A stretch of DNA of 64,000 nucleotides from Herbaspirillum sp. YR522 (GCF_000282575.1 NZ_AKJA01000015.1:97319-161318), one strand, 5' to 3'; shown: positions 25,119-37,452, counted from the first letter of the stretch. Translations and numbers: made by a program. Notes: generated from the letters alone by a model not told the origin.

Positions 25119-27272
25119 ATGACCATGCTAAGCGCATCCTACGACAATTCATTGGTGGTGATTTCCCTGCTGGTGGCGATCCTGGCGTCCTTCACGGCGC
25201 TCGACATGGCCGAGCGGGTCAATACCACCGGGAGTGTCCACAATCGCGCCGGGCGTTACTGGCTGGCCGGAGGCGCGGTCGCCATGGGCATCGGCATCTG
25301 GTCGATGCATTTCGTGGGCATGCTGGCTTTTCGCCTGCCCATCGAACTGGGCTACGACGCTGCCATCACGCTGCTGTCATTGGCCATCGCCATCGCCGTC
25401 TCGGCCTACGCCCTGTGGTGCGTTTCCCAGCCCGAGCTGCCCTTGCGCAGGCTGTTGAACAGTGCCCTGGTGATGGGGGCCGGCATTGCCGCCATGCACT
25501 ATACCGGCATGGCCGCCATGCGCATGAACCCGGGGATCGACTACGACCCGTTGCTATTGACGGTCTCGGTGGCCATTGCCATCCTGGCCTCGGCCGCCGC
25601 CTTGTGGATCGCCTTTCGGCTGCGGCGCGACACGCCGCACGTCAAGGCCGCCCGGGTCGGGGCCTCGATCATCATGGGCGTGGCCATCGTCGGCATGCAC
25701 TACACCGGCATGGCCGCCGCCAATTTTCCGCTGGACTCGATCTGCATGGCCGCTCGCGGTGGCGTCAGCCCCGGCTGGCTGGCGATCCTGATCGTGGTGG
25801 TGACGCTGGCAGTGCTGTCGATCGCCCTGTTGACCTCGGTGCTGGACGCCCGGCTCGAGTCGCGCACGGCCAAGCTGGCGCGCTCGCTGGCGCAGGCCAA
25901 CGAGGAGCTGACCCAGATGGTGTTGCACGATCACCTGACCAAGCTGCCCAATCGCTCGCTGCTGGATGATCGCCTGAGCCAGGCGATCAACAAGGCGGCC
26001 CGCAACAAGAGCTATTTTGCGCTGATGTTCATGGACCTGGACGGCTTCAAGACCATCAACGATTCGCTCGGCCATCATGTCGGCGACCGCCTGCTGGTGG
26101 GCGTGGCCACGCGCCTGGCCGACACCATGCGGGCGCACGACACGGTAGCGCGCCTTGGCGGCGACGAATTCGTGATCCTGGTCGACCTGGCCAAGCCGGA
26201 CGACGCCATGGCGGTGGCCGAGAAGCTGGTCGAGACCATCAACCGGCCGTTCATGGTCGAGAAGTACGAACTGCGGGTGTCGGCCAGCATCGGCATCGCC
26301 ATCTACCCCGACGATGGCAGTACCCGCCACGACCTGGTGATCAATGCCGATGCCGCCATGTATCACACCAAGCGCAGCGGGCGCAACGGCTACAACTTCT
26401 TCGAGCCGGCCATGAACGCCAACGCCCATCACCAGCTGCAATGGTTGCAGGACCTGCGGGTGGCGCTCGAGCGCAAGCAGTTCAAGCTGGTCTACCAACC
26501 CAAGTTCATCGCCCCCGCGGGGCCCGTGATCGGCGCCGAGGCCTTGCTGCGCTGGCAGCACCCGGTGCACGGCCTGGTGGGGCCGGACGACTTCATCGCG
26601 CTGGCCGAGCGGTCCGGCCTGATCATCCCCATCGGGGCCTGGGTACTGGACGAGGCCTGCGGCCAGATGCGCCAGTGGCTGGACCAGGGGCATGACGACT
26701 GGAAGATGGCGGTGAACCTGTCGGCCTTGCAGTTCAACGATCCACACCTGGTGCAGGTGGTGCAGGCGACGCTGCAGAAGCATCGCCTGCCGCCCGGTTG
26801 CCTGACCCTGGAGATCACCGAGTCGACCGCCATGCACGATACCGAGGCCAGCCTGCAGACCTTGCAGAAGATCGCCGACCTGGGGGTGGAAATCTCGATC
26901 GACGACTTCGGCACCGGTTATTCGAGCCTGCTGTACCTCAAGCGCCTGCCGGCCAACGAATTGAAGATCGATCGCGGTTTCGTGCGCGACCTGTCGGACG
27001 GCACCGAGGACGCCGCCATCGTCTCGGCCATCGTGGCCGTAGGCCGGGCGCTGAACCTGCGCATCGTCGCCGAAGGGGTCGAGACCGAGATGCAGCAGGA
27101 CTTCCTGACCGCGGTCGGGTGCGACGCCATGCAGGGATACCTGATCGGGCGGCCGATGGCGCCCGACCAGTTCCTGCGGGCCGTCGACGCGCAATCGATG
27201 CCGTTGCAGCAGGCCCTGCAGGATCCGCAGCAGGCGCGGCTGGAGTCGGCGTCGCTGGCGCGCCAGGGGTGA
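25119..27272 (+). CDS. MHYT-GGDEF-EAL signalling protein (cyclic di-GMP)
   Basis: A 717-residue membrane protein. Residues 10-240 hold seven helices with MHF(V)G at 63 and two MHYTGMAA motifs at 126 and 193, the MHYT sensor proposed to bind copper and respond to O2, CO or NO. GGDEF at 347-351 is intact, with an inhibitory-site RAHD (338-341) five residues before it, so cyclase activity with product inhibition is expected. The EAL domain keeps EALLRW (474-479), the ITEST metal site and DDFGTG (595-600), so phosphodiesterase activity is also possible. The net activity cannot be deduced. The ATG at 25119 begins the MHYT domain. A chemoreceptor gene follows 206 bases later. Confidence 0.93.
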   Translation: MTMLSASYDNSLVVISLLVAILASFTALDMAERVNTTGSVHNRAGRYWLAGGAVAMGIGIWSMHFVGMLAFRLPIELGYDAAITLLSLAIAIAVSAYALWCVSQPELPLRRLLNSALVMGAGIAAMHYTGMAAMRMNPGIDYDPLLLTVSVAIAILASAAALWIAFRLRRDTPHVKAARVGASIIMGVAIVGMHYTGMAAANFPLDSICMAARGGVSPGWLAILIVVVTLAVLSIALLTSVLDARLESRTAKLARSLAQANEELTQMVLHDHLTKLPNRSLLDDRLSQAINKAARNKSYFALMFMDLDGFKTINDSLGHHVGDRLLVGVATRLADTMRAHDTVARLGGDEFVILVDLAKPDDAMAVAEKLVETINRPFMVEKYELRVSASIGIAIYPDDGSTRHDLVINADAAMYHTKRSGRNGYNFFEPAMNANAHHQLQWLQDLRVALERKQFKLVYQPKFIAPAGPVIGAEALLRWQHPVHGLVGPDDFIALAERSGLIIPIGAWVLDEACGQMRQWLDQGHDDWKMAVNLSALQFNDPHLVQVVQATLQKHRLPPGCLTLEITESTAMHDTEASLQTLQKIADLGVEISIDDFGTGYSSLLYLKRLPANELKIDRGFVRDLSDGTEDAAIVSAIVAVGRALNLRIVAEGVETEMQQDFLTAVGCDAMQGYLIGRPMAPDQFLRAVDAQSMPLQQALQDPQQARLESASLARQG

Positions 27273-27478
27273 ATCGGCCGGGCCGCCCCAGCCGCTGGGA
27301 AAGAGCCGCGGCGACCGGCCTGCCGCCCTGGCTGGAGCGGGCTCATCCGTGAAATTGAGGGCGGGGTCCGTGGTTATTCCTTGGATAGCGCTGTCTTGCT
27401 TGATGCAAGATAGCAGCATCGCCTGGAGGGGCGGCGGCCGCATGGTCGTTCAATATCAATCAAGGAAAGTCGCTCAGC

Positions 27479-29050
27479 ATGATTAGTATCGGCAACATGA
27501 AGATCGGGAACCGCTTGGCGCTGGGCTTCAGCATCATCCTGGGGCTGTCGGTGCTGATCGCCGGCGCCGGCATGTGGCGCCTGGTGTCGATGGCGCAGTC
27601 GATGCAGACCATGATGGACAAGCCCATTGCCAAGGAGCGCTACATCTCCGACTGGTACCTGCACGCCTATTCCGGCATCCGCCGCGCCACCGCCGTGGCC
27701 AAGAGCAGCGACCGTTCGCTCGGCCCATTCTTCCAGGCCGAGACCAACGAGGCCACGCGCATCTCCAGCGGCCTGCTCAAGCAGATCGAGCCGCTACTGG
27801 TGTCGGATGAAGAAAAGCAGCTGTTTGCCCGCATCGACACCCTGCGCAAGGCCTACCTGTCTAGCCGCGATGCGCTCTACAACGAACAGAAGAAGGAAAG
27901 CCCCGACGCGGCGCTGCTGCAGAAAATCTTCGAGACCGAATTCATTCCCGCAGCCAAGGCCTACACCGACGCCATCGCCGGGTTGATCGCGCTGCAGCGC
28001 AAGTCGCTCGATGCATTGGCCGTCGACAATACCGATATCGCGCGCCAGAGCGCGGTGATGCTGGCGGTGCTCGAGGCGCTGTTGCTGGCCTTCGGAGTGT
28101 CCTGTGCCTGGGTGTTGACGGTAGGCATCACCCGTCCCCTGGGAGCGGCCGTGAAGGTGTCGCGCCAGGTGGCCCAGGGCGACCTGAGCGCCGAGATCAC
28201 CGTGCGCGGCAAGGACGAGACCGGCCAGTTGTTGCAGGCGCTGCAGGACATGAACCTGAACCTGCGCAATATCGTCGGCAACGTGCGCACCGGTACCGAC
28301 ACCATCAATACGGCATCCTCGGAGATCGCCAACGGCAACCTCGACCTGTCGGCCCGTACCGAACAGCAGGCCGGCGCCCTCGAAGAGACGGCCTCGGCCA
28401 TGGAGCAACTGACGTCGACCGTCAGGCAGAACGCCGACAATGCGCGCCAGGCCAACCAGCTTGCGGCGTCGGCCTCGGAAGTGGCCGAGCAAGGCGGTGC
28501 GGTGGTCAGCCAGGTGGTGCAGACCATGGCCTCGATCAACGATTCCTCGCGCAAGATCGTCGACATCATCAGCGTGATCGACGGCATCGCGTTCCAGACC
28601 AATATCCTGGCCCTGAATGCGGCGGTCGAGGCGGCCCGCGCCGGCGAACAGGGGCGCGGTTTCGCCGTGGTGGCCTCGGAAGTGCGCTCGTTGGCCCAGC
28701 GCTCGGCGGCCGCCGCCAAGGAGATCAAGTCGCTCATCGACGACTCGGTGGTCAAGGTCGGTACCGGCAGCGAGCTGGTGTCCCAGGCCGGACGCACGAT
28801 GGACGAAGTGGTGGCCAGCGTGCGCCGGGTCACCGACGTGATGGCCGAGATCACCGCCGCCAGCGCCGAGCAGAGCACCGGTATCGAAGAGGTCAACCGC
28901 GCCATCACGCAGATGGACGAGAACACCCAGCAGAATGCTGCCCTGGTGGAACAGGCGGCCGCCGCTGCGCAATCGCTGCAGGACCAGGCCGGCAAGCTGA
29001 CCGAACTGGTCAGCGTGTTCAACCTGCAAGGTTACAAGCGACTCAATTGA
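27479..29050 (+). CDS. Methyl-accepting chemotaxis protein
   Basis: A 523-residue chemoreceptor. Membrane helices at about 10-33 and 190-212 enclose a periplasmic four-helix-bundle domain (4HB_MCP-like, with [15 protein letters not shown]), followed by HAMP (about 213-265) and the signalling domain with the highly conserved hairpin [23 protein letters not shown]. There is no C-terminal CheR pentapeptide. It would relay ligand binding to CheA/CheW and flagella. Start ATG 27479 with AAGGAAAG upstream. Ligand unknown; the arrangement resembles Tsr/Tar-like receptors of Burkholderiales. A terminator follows. Confidence 0.93.
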   Translation: MISIGNMKIGNRLALGFSIILGLSVLIAGAGMWRLVSMAQSMQTMMDKPIAKERYISDWYLHAYSGIRRATAVAKSSDRSLGPFFQAETNEATRISSGLLKQIEPLLVSDEEKQLFARIDTLRKAYLSSRDALYNEQKKESPDAALLQKIFETEFIPAAKAYTDAIAGLIALQRKSLDALAVDNTDIARQSAVMLAVLEALLLAFGVSCAWVLTVGITRPLGAAVKVSRQVAQGDLSAEITVRGKDETGQLLQALQDMNLNLRNIVGNVRTGTDTINTASSEIANGNLDLSARTEQQAGALEETASAMEQLTSTVRQNADNARQANQLAASASEVAEQGGAVVSQVVQTMASINDSSRKIVDIISVIDGIAFQTNILALNAAVEAARAGEQGRGFAVVASEVRSLAQRSAAAAKEIKSLIDDSVVKVGTGSELVSQAGRTMDEVVASVRRVTDVMAEITAASAEQSTGIEEVNRAITQMDENTQQNAALVEQAAAAAQSLQDQAGKLTELVSVFNLQGYKRLN

Positions 29051-29077
29051 AGACTTGAGGTAGTAGGGGGAAGGTTG

Positions 29078-29114
29078 GGCGAACCGTGTTGGCAGAGCAT
29101 GGTTCGCCTTTTTT
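29078..29114 (+). terminator. Intrinsic terminator after the chemoreceptor gene
   Basis: GGCGAACC (29078-29085) and GGTTCGCC (29101-29108) pair around a 15-base loop, followed by six T. Confidence 0.75.
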
Positions 29115-29116
29115 GT

Positions 29117-30538
29117 TCAAGATGGCGGCAGGTCGATCACCTTGCCGGGGTTCATCAGCCGCAGCGGGTCGAGCGCGGCCTTGATGGTCCGCATCAGCTC
29201 CAGTTCGACGGCCGATTTGTAGCGAGTGATCTCGTCGATCTTCAGGGCGCCCAGGCCATGCTCGGCCGAGATCGAACCGCCGAAGCGGTCGACGCTGTCG
29301 TACACCACCTGGTTGATGGCTTCCTGGCGCGCCAGGAAGTCGCCGTCGGCCACGCCCGGTGGCGGCGAGACGTTGTAATGCAGGTTGCCATCGCCCAGGT
29401 GGCCAAAGGTCACCATGCGAGCCCCGGGGGCCGCCTGTTGCACCAGGTCGTCGGTAAGTTCGATGAATTGGGCGATACGCGAAATCGGCACCGAGATATC
29501 GTGCTTGATGTTCTTGCCTTCGTGCGCCTGCGCCATCGAGATGCTTTCCCGCAGCTGCCATAACGCCTTCGATTGCGCCAGCGACGATGCGATCACGGCA
29601 TCGTCGACCAGGCTCGCGTCGAGCGCGCTGGCGATCAGGTCTTCGAACAGCGAGCGGGCATGCGCTTCGGATTGGCTGTCCGACAGTTCCAGCAATACAT
29701 ACTGGGCATGGCGTTGCCCGAAGGGCAGGCGGTGCTGGGGAAAATGCTTGTGTACCAGTTGCAGGCACATGTCCGACATCAATTCGAAACCGGTCAGCGC
29801 GGCGCCGCAACGCGCCTGCGCCAGCTGCAGCAGTGCCAGCGCCTGGGCCGGCGTGGCCAGTGCGGCCAGCGCCGTGACCTGCGCCCGCGGCTGGGCAAAG
29901 AGCTTGAGCACCGCTGCGGTGATGACGCCCAGGGTACCCTCGGCGCCGATGAACAGGTCGCGCAGGTCGTATCCGGTGTTGTCCTTGCGCAGCCCGCGCA
30001 ACGCGCTCATGACGTCGCCGCGCGCCGTCACCACTTCCAGCCCCAGGCACAATTCGCGCGCATTGCCGTAGCGCAGCACCCCGGTGCCGCCGGCATTGGT
30101 CGACAGGTTGCCGCCGATGGTGCAACTGCCTTCGGCCGCCAGCGACAGCGGGAACAGCCGATCGGCCGCCAGCGCCGCCTGCTGCACGTTTTGCAGGATG
30201 CAACCGGCCTCGACGGTGATGGTGTTGTTGAGCGGGTCGACGGCGCGGATGCGGTCCAGCCGACGCAGCGAAAGCACTACCGCATTGCCCACGGTATCGG
30301 GCACGCTGCCCAGCACCAGGCCGGTATTGCCGCCCTGCGGCACGATCGGTACCCGGTACTGCGCACACAGGCGCACCAGTGCCGCCACCTCGTCGGTGCT
30401 GCCGGGGCGCAGCGCGGCCAGCGCTCGGCCGGTGAAGCGGCCCCGCTGGTCGGTCAGGTAGGCGGCCGTGTCGGCCGGGTCGGTCAATACATGCGCGGTG
30501 CCGACGGCGGCACGGCAGGCCTGCAGGAAATCACTCAT
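29117..30538 (-). CDS. FAD-linked D-2-hydroxyacid dehydrogenase (GlcD/D2HGDH-like)
   Basis: A 473-residue flavoenzyme of the VAO/PCMH family. PQGGNTGLVLGSVP and EGSCTIGGNLSTNAGG form the FAD-binding domain; the C-terminal half is an FAD-oxidase C domain with GHLGDGNLHYNV (metal and substrate ligands) and the terminal LMNPGKV. This is the pattern of D-2-hydroxyglutarate, D-lactate and glycolate dehydrogenases; the preserved GHLGDGNLH favours D-2-hydroxyglutarate or D-lactate. The ATG at 30538 is preferred over the GTG one codon upstream. It is the last gene of a reverse-strand run wrbA - DUF2069 - this gene, with a 15-base spacing. Confidence 0.87.
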   Translation of the reverse strand: MSDFLQACRAAVGTAHVLTDPADTAAYLTDQRGRFTGRALAALRPGSTDEVAALVRLCAQYRVPIVPQGGNTGLVLGSVPDTVGNAVVLSLRRLDRIRAVDPLNNTITVEAGCILQNVQQAALAADRLFPLSLAAEGSCTIGGNLSTNAGGTGVLRYGNARELCLGLEVVTARGDVMSALRGLRKDNTGYDLRDLFIGAEGTLGVITAAVLKLFAQPRAQVTALAALATPAQALALLQLAQARCGAALTGFELMSDMCLQLVHKHFPQHRLPFGQRHAQYVLLELSDSQSEAHARSLFEDLIASALDASLVDDAVIASSLAQSKALWQLRESISMAQAHEGKNIKHDISVPISRIAQFIELTDDLVQQAAPGARMVTFGHLGDGNLHYNVSPPPGVADGDFLARQEAINQVVYDSVDRFGGSISAEHGLGALKIDEITRYKSAVELELMRTIKAALDPLRLMNPGKVIDLPPS

Positions 30539-30553
30539 CACGCAGCGTGGCGG

Positions 30554-32792
<2,239 letters not shown>

Positions 32793-33124
32793 AAATCCCC
32801 CGAAATATGCAACTGATGGAATGTGCCAGCTTGGTGCGGTGTCGCCCGTGTCTTGCCGGCGGCCCGCTGGCATCGTTGTTTAAACAGAGTTTAGCGGACC
32901 GACTAGAAACTGCGCTATTTTTTATTTGAGCTGTGTTGGGTAAAAGTAGCGATAATTGCGAGAAATGGGGATGATGAATGCTGCCGGCGCTGCCGGACAG
33001 CCCGAAGATATCCCGCAAACCGAGGCAGCAGGCGGAAGTCGCGCTTGCCGGGCGGGGCCGGCTCCGCGGGAACCTGGCCTGTGTCGCGTAGTCTGCTAGC
33101 GCTGTTCGTATTTGAAGTGGTCCG
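32793..33124. other. Divergent intergenic region
   Basis: No gene is visible. The middle (about 32880-32960) is AT-rich, with ATTTTTTATTTGAG and AAAAGTAGCGATAATTGC, and probably contains the promoters of the binding-protein gene (reverse) and of the YihY gene (forward). I could not pick a convincing -35/-10 pair. Confidence 0.35.
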
Positions 33125-34501
33125 ATGTCTCCTATTCGATTCTCCCTGTCCCGTATGCGTGGCCTGAACCGTCAGCAATTGCGCGATCTGTTCCGCTTTG
33201 CCATCACCCGCCTGGGTGAGGACCGCTTGCCGCAGGTGGCAGGCAGCCTGACCTTTACCACCATCCTGTCGCTGGTGCCGATGATCACCATCGCCTTGGC
33301 GTTGTTTACGGCCTTTCCGTTGTTCAGCACCTTCCGGGCATCGCTGGAAGCCTATTTCGTCGACAACCTCATGCCGCGCGGCGTGGCCAATACCATCCTT
33401 GGCTACCTGAACCAGTTCGCCTCGAAGTCGGCGCGCCTGTCGGCGGTGGGCGCGGCCGCGCTGATCGTGACCTCGGTGCTGACCATGTCGACCATCGAGA
33501 GCGTGTTCAACCAGATCTGGCGCGTCAAGAAGGCGCGTCCGCTGCTGCAGCGGGTGCTGGTGTACTGGGCCATCATCACGCTGGGGCCGCTGTTGATGGG
33601 CATATCGATCAGCGTGACGTCCTACCTGTCCACCGCCACCGGCGGGGCGGTCAAGAGCCTGCCGTTGCTGGGCGCCGGTTTCTATACGCTGGTGTCGGTG
33701 CTGATCTCGACGGCCGCCTATACCTTCCTCTACAGCAGCGTGCCCAACCAGACCGTGGACTGGCGCGACGCCGCCGCCGGTGGGCTGCTGGCGGCGGTCG
33801 GGGTCGAAATCGCCAAGCGCCTGTTCGCCATCTACATCCTCAAGTTCCCGACCTACACGATGGTCTATGGCGCCGTGGCGGTGCTGCCGATCTTTTTGTT
33901 GTGGATCTACATGATGTGGATGATCACGCTGTTGGGGGCCTTGCTGACGGCGGCGCTGCCGGTGGTGCGCTACGAGCGATGGTGGCATACCTCGTCGCCG
34001 GGGGCGGAATTCATCGACGCCATCGCCGTATTGCGTTTTCTCAACCAGGCGCGCGAAGGCGTGGAAACGGCGGTGGTCGACATGGATACCCTGCGCCGCG
34101 AAACCCGGCTCGGGCTGGGCGAACTGGATGACCTGCTGCGCCGCATGGGCGAGGCGGGCTGGGTGGCGTCGATCCGGCCCGAGACGTCGCGCCGTACCGG
34201 CTGGAACAAGCGCATCACCGATGGCATGGATCGCTGGGCACTGGTGGTCAATCCGGCCAACATCCAGCTGGCCGATGTCTATCGCCTGTTCGTCTTCGAT
34301 AGTGCCACGCTGGCCGAAGCCGGCGAAGAGCACCTGGTGCAGCGGGTAGGGCAGGCGGTGGACCTGGCACTGCAGCAAACGCTGCAAGACTATTGCGGCC
34401 GCGCCCAGGACGGGGCCGGGCCGGTTTCGGCGATGGCGGCCATCTCCTACCAGCCGGTGCCGCTGGCGCAGCGCCGCAAGTTATGGGAACGGTCAGAATG
34501 A
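33125..34501 (+). CDS. YihY/virulence factor BrkB family membrane protein
   Basis: A 458-residue inner-membrane protein of the family once mislabelled RNase BN. The first 290 residues hold six helices with the family features ITRLGEDRLPQVAGSLTFTTILSLVPM, VDNLMPRG and VYGAVAVLPIFLLWIYMMWMITLLGA. A cytoplasmic extension of about 150 residues follows, with a winged-helix-like look (RRETRLGLGELDDLLRRMGEAGWV), seen in proteobacterial members. Function is not established. Its last codons overlap the end of the convergent Mpo1-like gene by nine bases. Confidence 0.9.
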   Translation: MSPIRFSLSRMRGLNRQQLRDLFRFAITRLGEDRLPQVAGSLTFTTILSLVPMITIALALFTAFPLFSTFRASLEAYFVDNLMPRGVANTILGYLNQFASKSARLSAVGAAALIVTSVLTMSTIESVFNQIWRVKKARPLLQRVLVYWAIITLGPLLMGISISVTSYLSTATGGAVKSLPLLGAGFYTLVSVLISTAAYTFLYSSVPNQTVDWRDAAAGGLLAAVGVEIAKRLFAIYILKFPTYTMVYGAVAVLPIFLLWIYMMWMITLLGALLTAALPVVRYERWWHTSSPGAEFIDAIAVLRFLNQAREGVETAVVDMDTLRRETRLGLGELDDLLRRMGEAGWVASIRPETSRRTGWNKRITDGMDRWALVVNPANIQLADVYRLFVFDSATLAEAGEEHLVQRVGQAVDLALQQTLQDYCGRAQDGAGPVSAMAAISYQPVPLAQRRKLWERSE

Positions 34502-34819
34502 CAGCTGGCCGGTCAGCATCTGCCAGTACATGACCCAGTCGCCGGCGAACGACCACAGCGGATGGCGGAAGGTGGTCGGCTGGTTCTTCTCGACGGCGAA
34601 ATGGCCGAGCCAGGCGAAACCGTAGCCGCAGGCCAGCGCCACGGGCAGCCACCACCACTGGTGCGTCACCACCAGCAGCATCAGGCTCAGCAGGGCCAGC
34701 GTAGACCCCAGGAAATGCAGCTGGCGATTGATCCGATGCGAGTGTTCGCTCAGGTAGGCCGGATAGAACTCGGTAAAACTGGCAAACTCGCGCGGTTCGA
34801 CGGTGGTGGCCACGATCAT
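34493..34819 (-). CDS. Mpo1-like (DUF962) membrane protein
   Basis: A 108-residue protein with two or three hydrophobic helices. FYPAYLSEHSHRINRQLHFLGS and the later GHFAVEKNQPTTFRHP carry the conserved His and Glu residues of the DUF962 family, whose yeast member Mpo1 is an Fe(II) dioxygenase for 2-hydroxy fatty acids. The ATG at 34819 has GGAG immediately before it, too close; a GTG two codons on (34813) would have ideal spacing, so the true start may be there. It is convergent with yihY, overlapping at the 3' ends. Confidence 0.8.
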   Translation of the reverse strand: MIVATTVEPREFASFTEFYPAYLSEHSHRINRQLHFLGSTLALLSLMLLVVTHQWWWLPVALACGYGFAWLGHFAVEKNQPTTFRHPLWSFAGDWVMYWQMLTGQLSF

Positions 34820-35026
34820 CTCCGGTGCGGACGATAATGACAGCTTAGTACACGGCGGCTGATAATCAATAAAATCGCGAGGCGGTTGCTCAAATGTCGC
34901 CATTGCTACTACCATGCTGGTTCAAAGGGCAAATGCGGGGCTCAAGGCGCATTGAAGCCCTCGATCGGTTCAACGCGCCGGCTTCGGCAACAGTCAAAAC
35001 AGCAGCATCACATTTAGGATGACATC

Positions 35027-35479
35027 ATGAAAGTCTCTGAAATCCTCAAGGTCAAGGGCAACATCCTCTTCACGGTCACGCCTGAGACCCCGATCCAGGA
35101 GGCGGTGGCCGCCATGGCAGAGAAAGACATCGGCTCGCTGGTCGTCATGGAATACGGTGACCTGGTCGGTATGTTGACCTTCCGCGAGGTGCTGCTGGCG
35201 TTGCACAAGAATGGCGGTGCGCTGGGCGGGGCGACGGTGCGCCGTCACATGAACGATGCCCCGATCACGGTCACGCCCGATACCGATCTCAACGAGGTGC
35301 GGCGCCTGATGCTCGAGCAGCATGCACGCTACGTGCCGGTGATGGAAGCCAAGACGGTACTGGGCGTGATGTCGTTCTACGACGTCGCCAAGGCGGTGCT
35401 GGATGCGCAGGGCTTCGAGAACAAGATGCTCAAGGCGTACATCCGCGACTGGCCCGCCGAGGAAGAAAACAATACCTGA
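35027..35479 (+). CDS. Tandem CBS-domain protein
   Basis: A 150-residue cytoplasmic protein made almost entirely of two CBS motifs (residues 1-60, with LFTVTPETPIQEAVAAMAEKDIGSLVV, and 70-135, with ITVTPDTDLNEVRRLMLEQHARYVPVM), forming one Bateman module that binds adenine nucleotides such as AMP, ATP or SAM. Stand-alone CBS proteins act as energy sensors or regulate partners. No partner is evident; a clear terminator follows, so it is monocistronic. Confidence 0.9.
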   Translation: MKVSEILKVKGNILFTVTPETPIQEAVAAMAEKDIGSLVVMEYGDLVGMLTFREVLLALHKNGGALGGATVRRHMNDAPITVTPDTDLNEVRRLMLEQHARYVPVMEAKTVLGVMSFYDVAKAVLDAQGFENKMLKAYIRDWPAEEENNT

Positions 35480-35499
35480 GCGGCATTCGCCCGCGATCG

Positions 35500-35526
35500 A
35501 GCCGTTCCCCCGGGAACGGCTTTTTG
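35500..35526 (+). terminator. Intrinsic terminator
   Basis: GCCGTTCCC, a short loop and GGAACGGC (ending 35520) followed by five T; ends the CBS-domain gene transcript. Confidence 0.85.
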
Positions 35527-35562
35527 TTGTCCGTCACGTCCGAACCGCCACCGAACAGTTCC

Positions 35563-37452
35563 ATGCAAAAGAACAACCAGTTTTCGCTTTTCTCGCAGCG
35601 GCGCTTCGCGCCGTTCTTCTGGACCCAGTTCCTGGGCGCGCTCAACGACAATGTGTTCAAGACGGCGCTGCTGACGATCCTGACCTACGACGCGGTTTCC
35701 TGGACCACGATCGATACGGCATTGCTCAACAACCTGATCCCGGGCCTGTTCATCCTGCCGTTCTTCCTGTTCTCGGCCACCGCCGGCCAGCTGGCCGACA
35801 AGCTGGAGAAGGGGCGCGTGGCGCGCTGGGTCAAGCTGGTCGAGATCGTCATCATGGGCGTGGCGGCATTCGGCTGGATGACGCATCACCTGTGGCTGCT
35901 GGTGGCGGCGGTGGTGGGCATGGGCATCCACTCGACGCTGTTCGGGCCGGTCAAGTACGCCTACCTGCCGCAGCACCTCAAGCGCGAGGAACTGGTCGGC
36001 GGCAACGGGGTGGTCGAGATGGGGACCTTCGTGGGCATCCTGCTGGGCGAGATCATCGGCGCGGTACTGGTGGTGCAACGGCCGTGGGGCTTGCCGCTGG
36101 TGGCGATCACCACGCTGGCGCTGGCGGTGCTGGGCTGGCTGGCCAGCCTGCGCATTCCCCATTCACCGGCACCGGCGCCCGAACTCAGGATCAACTGGAA
36201 CCCGTTTTCGGAGACGCTGCGCAACCTCGGTTTTTCGCGCCGCAACCGGCCGGTGTTCCTGTCGCTGCTGGGCAATTCGTGGTTCTGGTTCTACGGCGCC
36301 ATCGTGCTGGCGCAGTTTCCGCTCTACGCCAAGAATTACCTGCTGGGCGACCATGGCGTGTTCGTGCTGCTGCTGGCCGTGTTCTCGGTGGGCATCGGCG
36401 CCGGTTCGCTGCTGTGCGAACGCCTGTCGGGCAACAAGGTCGAGATCGGGCTGGTGCCGTTCGGCTCGATCGGCCTGTCGGTGTTCGGACTCGAATTGTT
36501 CCTGGCCAGCCAGGCCTATGTGGTACCGGCGGCCACGGTCGACATCCCCGCTTTCCTGGGGCAAGGCGGCAGCTGGCGCATCCTGCTCGATTGCCTCGGT
36601 ATCGGCATCTTCGGCGGACTCTACATCGTGCCCTTGTTCGCGCTGATCCAGACCCGCTGCGACCCGGCGCATGTTTCGCGCACCATCGCCGGCATGAACA
36701 TCATGAATGCGCTGTTCATGGTCGCCGCGGCGCTGGTGGCGATGGTGCTGCTCAAGGCGGGCCTGACGATTCCCCAGATCTTCCTGGCCACGGCGATCCT
36801 CAATGCGGCGGTGGCGCTATACATCTTCTCGCTGGTGCCCGAGTTCCTGATGCGCTTTCTGGCCTGGCTGATGATCCACACCTTCTACCGGGTGCGCATC
36901 ACCAACGGCGACGCCATCACGGCCCATGGGGCGGGCGTGCTGGTGTGCAACCATGTCAGTTATGTCGACGCCATCGTCATCATGGCCGCCAGCCCGCGAC
37001 CGATCCGTTTCGTGATGGATCACCGCATCTTCCGCATGCCACTGCTGTCGTGGGTGTTTCGCACGGCGCGGGCGATCCCCATCGCGCCGGTCAAGGAAGA
37101 CCCATGGCTGACCGAGAAGGCCTTCGTCGACATCGCCCAGGCCCTGCATGAGGGCGAACTGGTGTGCATCTTCCCCGAGGGGCGGCTGACCCGCGATGGC
37201 GAGCTCAGCGCCTTTCGTGGCGGCATCCAGAAGATCATCGAACGCAGCCCGGTGCCGGTGCTGCCCATGGCGTTGCGCGGACTGTGGGGCAGCCTGCTGT
37301 CGCGCGACCCGACCAATCCGTTTGCGCGCCGCTTCAAGCGCGGCCTGTTCTCGCGCCTGGAACTGGTGGTGGGCGAGCCGATCGCGGCCAGCGAAGTGAC
37401 CCCGGCCCTGCTGCAGGAAAAGGTCGCGGCGCTGCGTGGCCACTGGAAGTGA
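35563..37452 (+). CDS. Lysophospholipid transporter-acyltransferase fusion (LplT-PlsC type)
   Basis: A 629-residue inner-membrane protein. The first 420 residues form an MFS domain like LplT (FFWTQFLGALNDNVFKTALLT, FGPVKYAYLPQHL), which flips lysophospholipids inwards. The C-terminal 190 residues are a PlsC-type acyltransferase with NHVSYVD (HX4D, His about 464) and FPEGRLTRDG (about 537-546). E. coli splits these tasks between LplT and Aas, which also has an acyl-ACP synthetase domain absent here. Role: import and re-acylation of lysophospholipids, fitting with the phospholipase A gene elsewhere in the window. An upstream TTG in frame overlaps the terminator and is rejected; ATG 35563 has no strong ribosome binding site. 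Confidence 0.9.
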   Translation: MQKNNQFSLFSQRRFAPFFWTQFLGALNDNVFKTALLTILTYDAVSWTTIDTALLNNLIPGLFILPFFLFSATAGQLADKLEKGRVARWVKLVEIVIMGVAAFGWMTHHLWLLVAAVVGMGIHSTLFGPVKYAYLPQHLKREELVGGNGVVEMGTFVGILLGEIIGAVLVVQRPWGLPLVAITTLALAVLGWLASLRIPHSPAPAPELRINWNPFSETLRNLGFSRRNRPVFLSLLGNSWFWFYGAIVLAQFPLYAKNYLLGDHGVFVLLLAVFSVGIGAGSLLCERLSGNKVEIGLVPFGSIGLSVFGLELFLASQAYVVPAATVDIPAFLGQGGSWRILLDCLGIGIFGGLYIVPLFALIQTRCDPAHVSRTIAGMNIMNALFMVAAALVAMVLLKAGLTIPQIFLATAILNAAVALYIFSLVPEFLMRFLAWLMIHTFYRVRITNGDAITAHGAGVLVCNHVSYVDAIVIMAASPRPIRFVMDHRIFRMPLLSWVFRTARAIPIAPVKEDPWLTEKAFVDIAQALHEGELVCIFPEGRLTRDGELSAFRGGIQKIIERSPVPVLPMALRGLWGSLLSRDPTNPFARRFKRGLFSRLELVVGEPIAASEVTPALLQEKVAALRGHWK

